From assembly GCA_021325455.1 (NCBI GenBank), contig JAJPHD010000009.1:62001-126000 (forward strand): DNA of 64,000 nucleotides. Direction: 5' to 3'. Made by a program: the position numbers and the translations under genes. The DNA is from Actinomycetota bacterium. GTDB taxonomy: Bacteria; Actinomycetota; Acidimicrobiia; Acidimicrobiales; JAJPHD01. This document shows, piece after piece, positions 60,980 through 64,000 of this stretch. The notes under the pieces were generated by a model. That model was not told the origin of the DNA and made no database searches. It saw nothing but the letters and a program-made list of their open reading frames with translations. The stretch's first letter is position 1, and each line of letters starts with the position of its first letter.

Positions 60980-61831
60980 ATGACCAGCGCACCTTCCTCC
61001 CTACCCGCCCCGGTCTGGGTGAACGACCGCCTCGTCCCCGGCGAATCCGCCGGGGTCTCGGCCTTCGACCACGGGTTGGTCACCGGCGACGGCGCCTTCG
61101 AGACGGTCCTCATACGGGGAGGGGAGGCCTTCGCCCTTTCCCGGCACCTGGCCCGCCTGGCCCGCTCGCTGAAGGGACTGGGCCTGGACCCCCCGGCCGA
61201 GGACCTGGTCCGCCAGGCGTGCGCCGCCGTGCTCGGATCCTGCGGGCTGGACCAGGGCCGCTTGCGCATAACCGTCACGGGCGGTCCCGGGCCCCTCGGG
61301 TCCGACCGGGGCGAGGGGCCCCCCAGCCTGGTGGTGGCGGCCTCCCCCCTGGACCCACCGGCCCCCAGCGTGGCCGTGTCGGTGGTCCCCTGGCCGCGCA
61401 ACGAGCGGGGGGCCCTGGCTGGCCTCAAGACCATCTCGTACGCGGAGAACGTGGTGGCCCTGGCCTATGCCCACGGACGAGGGGCCGGCGAGGCCGTCTT
61501 CGCCAACACGGCGGGCCTGCTCTGCGAGGGCACCGGCTCCAACGTGTTCCTGGCCCAGGGGGGGCGCCTGACCACGCCCACCCTGGCCTCGGGCTGCCTG
61601 GACGGGGTGACCAGGGCTCTGGTCCTCGAGTCATGCGAGAGTGCTCTCGAGCAGGACGTGCCCGTCGGCGCCCTGGCCGGCGCCGAGGAGGCCTTCCTCA
61701 CCGGCACCACCCGGGGCGTGCAGCCCATCGCCTCCGTGGACGGCACCCCTCTTCCTGCCTGCCCCGGGCCCCTCACCCGGGCCGCTGCGGACGCCTACGC
61801 CAGGCTGGTGGACGCCGGCTCGGACCCGTGA
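60980..61831 (+). CDS. class IV PLP aminotransferase (aminodeoxychorismate lyase- or BCAT-like)
   Basis: 283 residues from ATG 60980. Class IV features: VWVNDRLVPGESAGVSAFDHGLVTGDGAFET (in parts) at the start, the PLP lysine in GLKTISYAENVVALA, and the C-terminal Glu/Thr-rich site EAFLTGTTRGVQPIASVDG. The SAFDHGLVTGDGAFET segment fits 4-amino-4-deoxychorismate lyase (PabC) and related D-amino acid and branched-chain aminotransferases. Context (birA, biotin carboxylase) does not decide among these. It is convergent with birA, with a terminator hairpin between. Confidence 0.85.
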   Translation: MTSAPSSLPAPVWVNDRLVPGESAGVSAFDHGLVTGDGAFETVLIRGGEAFALSRHLARLARSLKGLGLDPPAEDLVRQACAAVLGSCGLDQGRLRITVTGGPGPLGSDRGEGPPSLVVAASPLDPPAPSVAVSVVPWPRNERGALAGLKTISYAENVVALAYAHGRGAGEAVFANTAGLLCEGTGSNVFLAQGGRLTTPTLASGCLDGVTRALVLESCESALEQDVPVGALAGAEEAFLTGTTRGVQPIASVDGTPLPACPGPLTRAAADAYARLVDAGSDP

Positions 61832-61882
61832 GGAGCTCCGGCCCTGCTCCCGTCCCGGGGAAGGCCCACGATCCGCCGGGCA

Positions 61883-61903
61883 CCGGCCGCGGGAAGCGGC
61901 CGG
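61883..61903. terminator. hairpin between the class IV aminotransferase gene and birA, candidate bidirectional terminator
   Basis: CCGGCCGC (61883-61890) and GCGGCCGG (61896-61903) form a perfect 8-bp stem with a GGGAA loop, midway in the 99-nt gap between two convergent genes. There is no T-run on either side, but the position and stem strength support it. Confidence 0.55.
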
Positions 61904-61930
61904 CATGCCCCCACGGCCCGGCGTACCGCC

Positions 61931-62722
61931 TCAGGCCGGTCTGAGGTGCACCACATCGCCCGCGGTGACGCGGCGCAGGCACACCCCCACGTCGATCAGC
62001 AGGTGGCCCTCGGGAGTGACGTCGGCCACGGTGCCGGTGAAGGTCTCGTCGACCAGGTCCACCCGCACCAACCGCCCCACGGTGGAGCAGCGCCGGCGGT
62101 ACTCGCTGGCCTGGGCGGCCTGCCCGGAGAGATCCCGGAGGGCCTCGTAGCGGTCTTCCAGGGACGCGAGGAGGGAGGCGAGGAGGCGCTCCCGGTCCAC
62201 CTCGAAGCCCACCAGCTGGCTGAGGGCCACGCCCCCTTCAGGGGGGCCGGCCTGGTCCGCGGGCCAGTTCACGTTGATCCCCGCACCCACCACCACCGCC
62301 TCCACCTGCCCCGAGACGGCCATCGCCTCGGCCAGGACCCCACCCAGCTTCCGCCCCCCCGCCAGCAGGTCGTTGGGCCACTTGAGGTCCGGGTCCACGC
62401 CGGCCTCCACCCGGCAGGCGTCGGCGGCAGCCAGGGCCATCACCGCCGTGGCCAGGTAGAGGTGCTCGCCGTCCAGGGGGGGCCTCATGAGGACCGAGAC
62501 CAGGAGGGAGGTCCCCGCCGGAGCCTCCCAGGTCCGCCCCAACCGCCCCCTGCCGGCCGTCTGGTGGTCAGCCACCGCCACCAGGCCTTCGGGGGCCCCC
62601 TCCCGGGCCCGGCTGATCAGCCAGGCGTTGGTGGAGTCGATCGAGCCGAACCGCCGGATGTCGCTGAACCGGGTGGCCCCGGGCTGCGATGTGGCGCCGG
62701 TGTCGGGCATGGCGGTAACCAT
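61931..62722 (-). CDS. birA: biotin-[acetyl-CoA carboxylase] ligase, monofunctional
   Basis: Activates biotin to biotinyl-AMP and attaches it to the carboxyl carrier protein. 263 residues. The biotinyl-AMP loop is [13 protein letters not shown], the biotin-binding part is [18 protein letters not shown], and the C-terminal SH3-like domain follows ([16 protein letters not shown]). The N-terminal helix-turn-helix found in the E. coli enzyme is absent, so it is a ligase and not a repressor. It is divergent from the biotin carboxylase gene, with 44 nt between starts, a sensible functional pairing. Confidence 0.94.
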   Translation of the reverse strand: MVTAMPDTGATSQPGATRFSDIRRFGSIDSTNAWLISRAREGAPEGLVAVADHQTAGRGRLGRTWEAPAGTSLLVSVLMRPPLDGEHLYLATAVMALAAADACRVEAGVDPDLKWPNDLLAGGRKLGGVLAEAMAVSGQVEAVVVGAGINVNWPADQAGPPEGGVALSQLVGFEVDRERLLASLLASLEDRYEALRDLSGQAAQASEYRRRCSTVGRLVRVDLVDETFTGTVADVTPEGHLLIDVGVCLRRVTAGDVVHLRPA

Positions 62723-62766
62723 ATGACTGTGGGGATCGGTTCCCCACGCAGAGAAAGGCTGCTCGC

Positions 62767-64000
62767 GTGCTGACCAAGGTCCTCATCGCCAACCGGGGGG
62801 AAATAGCGGTGCGGGTGATCCGCACTGCTCGGGAGATGGGCATCCCGACGGTGGCCGTCTACTCAGAGCTGGACCGCGATGCCCTGCACGTGCGCCTGGC
62901 GGACGAGGCCTACGCCCTCGGAGGCCAGACGGCAGCCGAGAGCTACCTCAACACCGAGGCCATCTTGCAGGTGGCTTCCCGCAGCGGGGCCGATGCCATC
63001 CACCCCGGCTACGGCTTCCTGTCCGAGAACGCCGGCTTCGCCCGGGCCGTGCGGGAGGCAGGCCTGGTCTTCGTGGGGCCGCCCGCCGAGGCCATCGAGG
63101 TGATGGGGGACAAGATCAGCTCCCGCCTGGCCGCTCAGCGGGCCCAGGTGGCCGGAGTGCCGGGGACGACAGAGGTGCTCACCTCGCCTGAGCAGGTCGT
63201 GGCCTTCGGCGAGAAGGCCGGGTGGCCGGTCGCCATCAAGGCTGCCTACGGCGGGGGGGGCAGGGGGATGCGGGTGGTGCCCGATGCCGCCGCCGCGCCA
63301 GCGGCGCTGGAGTCGGCCCAGCGGGAGGCCGAGAAGGCGTTCGGCCGGGGTGACAGCTACCTGGAGCGCTATCTCACCTGGCCCCGCCACATCGAGATGC
63401 AGGTGATCGCTGATACCCATGGCAACGTGCTGTGGTTGGGGGAGAGGGACTGCTCCTGCCAGCGACGGCACCAGAAGCTGGTCGAGGAGAGCCCCGCCCC
63501 CGGCTTCCCCGACGAGGTGCGCCAGGCGATGGGCGAGGCTGCGGTGCGGGTCTCCCGGGCCTGCGGCTACGTCAACGCCGGCACCGTGGAGTTCCTCTAC
63601 CAGGACGGGGAGTTCTACTTCCTGGAGATGAACACCCGCCTCCAGGTGGAGCACCCCATCACGGAGATGGTCACGGGCCTGGACCTGGTGGCCCTGCAGC
63701 TCGAGGTGGCCGCCGGGGAACGGCTGGGTTTCACCCAGGAGGAGATCGCTCGGCGCGGGCATGCCATCGAGTGCCGCATCAATGCCGAGGACCCTGCCGG
63801 TGGGCGCTTCCTCCCCTCACCGGGGCGCATCACCCGCTTCCGGCGGGCCGACGGGCCCGGCGTGCGCACCGATGCCGGCTACGAGGCCGGTGACACCGTG
63901 AGCCAGTTCTACGACAACCTGGTGGCCAAGCTGGTGGTCTGGGCGCCGGACCGGGAGGCCGCCAGGCGGCGGATGCTCCGGGCGCTGGAGGAGACCGAGA
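62767..64000 (+). CDS. accC: acetyl/propionyl-CoA carboxylase, biotin carboxylase subunit (5' part, cut by window edge)
   Basis: ATP-dependent carboxylation of biotin on the carrier protein. 411 codons are visible from GTG 62767-62769, preceded by GAGAAAGG 8 nt upstream. The frame runs off the right edge. The N-terminal domain starts [16 protein letters not shown] with [12 protein letters not shown]. The ATP-grasp Gly loop is [10 protein letters not shown], and the active-site segment [18 protein letters not shown] is complete. In many actinobacteria this gene continues into a biotin carrier domain (AccA-type alpha chain), but the C-terminus is outside the window, so I cannot tell whether it is fused. 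Confidence 0.95.
   Translation, partial: MLTKVLIANRGEIAVRVIRTAREMGIPTVAVYSELDRDALHVRLADEAYALGGQTAAESYLNTEAILQVASRSGADAIHPGYGFLSENAGFARAVREAGLVFVGPPAEAIEVMGDKISSRLAAQRAQVAGVPGTTEVLTSPEQVVAFGEKAGWPVAIKAAYGGGGRGMRVVPDAAAAPAALESAQREAEKAFGRGDSYLERYLTWPRHIEMQVIADTHGNVLWLGERDCSCQRRHQKLVEESPAPGFPDEVRQAMGEAAVRVSRACGYVNAGTVEFLYQDGEFYFLEMNTRLQVEHPITEMVTGLDLVALQLEVAAGERLGFTQEEIARRGHAIECRINAEDPAGGRFLPSPGRITRFRRADGPGVRTDAGYEAGDTVSQFYDNLVAKLVVWAPDREAARRRMLRALEETE

Noticed and set aside
1-64000. CRISPR arrays, tRNA or rRNA genes, insertion sequences, prophage
   Set aside because: No regularly spaced repeats, no recognisable tRNA acceptor/T-loop patterns, and no transposase, integrase or phage structural proteins were seen. 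A tRNAscan or ISfinder run would be decisive and could not be done.

Overview
This window is GC-rich DNA in which almost every base belongs to a gene, with short intergenic gaps and frequent 4-bp ATGA/GTGA stop-start overlaps. The gene set points to Actinomycetota, most likely Acidimicrobiia or a nearby uncultured lineage. The evidence is DUF3499 and DUF3040 proteins, coenzyme F420 genes (cofD, cofE), a Gram-positive type LexA box, diaminopimelate synthesis by the succinylase route, a MoxR/DUF58/transglutaminase operon and long-form HPF. The taxonomic call is inference. No tRNA, rRNA, CRISPR array, phage or insertion sequence was recognised.

Layout. 0-2.7 kb (minus): the start of an HNH endonuclease cut by the window edge, a small unknown protein, an acyl-CoA dehydrogenase and a ROK sugar kinase. 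2.8-7.6 kb (plus): MoxR ATPase, DUF58 protein and TgpA-like membrane transglutaminase. 7.7-13.8 kb: DUF3040, DNA polymerase IV, PIG-L deacetylase, threonine aldolase, inositol monophosphatase-like protein, a phosphofructokinase with pyrophosphate-type residues, and a universal stress protein. 14.3-15.5 kb: an SOS module of lexA and a divergent LysM protein around a cluster of LexA boxes. 15.5-20.7 kb (minus): dapD, dapC, hflX, dapF, miaA. 20.9-31 kb: a PatB/MalY-type aminotransferase, then minus-strand mscS, ftsX, ftsE, prfB, secA, a response regulator and hpf. hpf is preceded by about 300 nt that look like a raiA-motif structured RNA. 31-37.9 kb (minus): phosphoglucose/phosphomannose isomerase, a Trm112-like protein, phosphomannomutase, a 937-residue membrane protein, a CPBP protease and DUF3499. 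38-43 kb: ftsH, a small protein, a nucleotide-sugar reductase and a secreted PNGase A-family protein. 43-46.6 kb (minus): three coupled glycosyltransferases. 46.6-48.3 kb: cofD-cofE. 49-59.7 kb (minus): a ten-gene surface-glycan operon running from an LCP transferase through rmlA, rmlB, rmlD, UDP-glucose dehydrogenase, UDP-xylose synthase, a GT2, a membrane-anchored unknown, a sugar nucleotidyltransferase and a GalE-like epimerase. 59.8-64 kb: a second acyl-CoA dehydrogenase, a class IV aminotransferase, birA, and an acetyl/acyl-CoA carboxylase biotin carboxylase cut by the right edge.

How it fits together. Much of the window serves the cell envelope. Phosphosugar isomerase and mutase feed nucleotide-sugar synthesis. 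The rml genes make a dTDP-6-deoxysugar, and UDP-glucose dehydrogenase plus UXS make UDP-xylose. Glycosyltransferases assemble the polymer and the LCP protein probably attaches it to the wall. The dap genes supply the peptidoglycan diamino acid, FtsEX controls wall hydrolysis, and the LysM protein probably halts division during SOS. Items most worth a second look are the structured RNA upstream of hpf, the bacterial PNGase A homologue, the multi-box SOS intergenic region, the D104/K124 phosphofructokinase and the Ser-for-Cys change in DapF.
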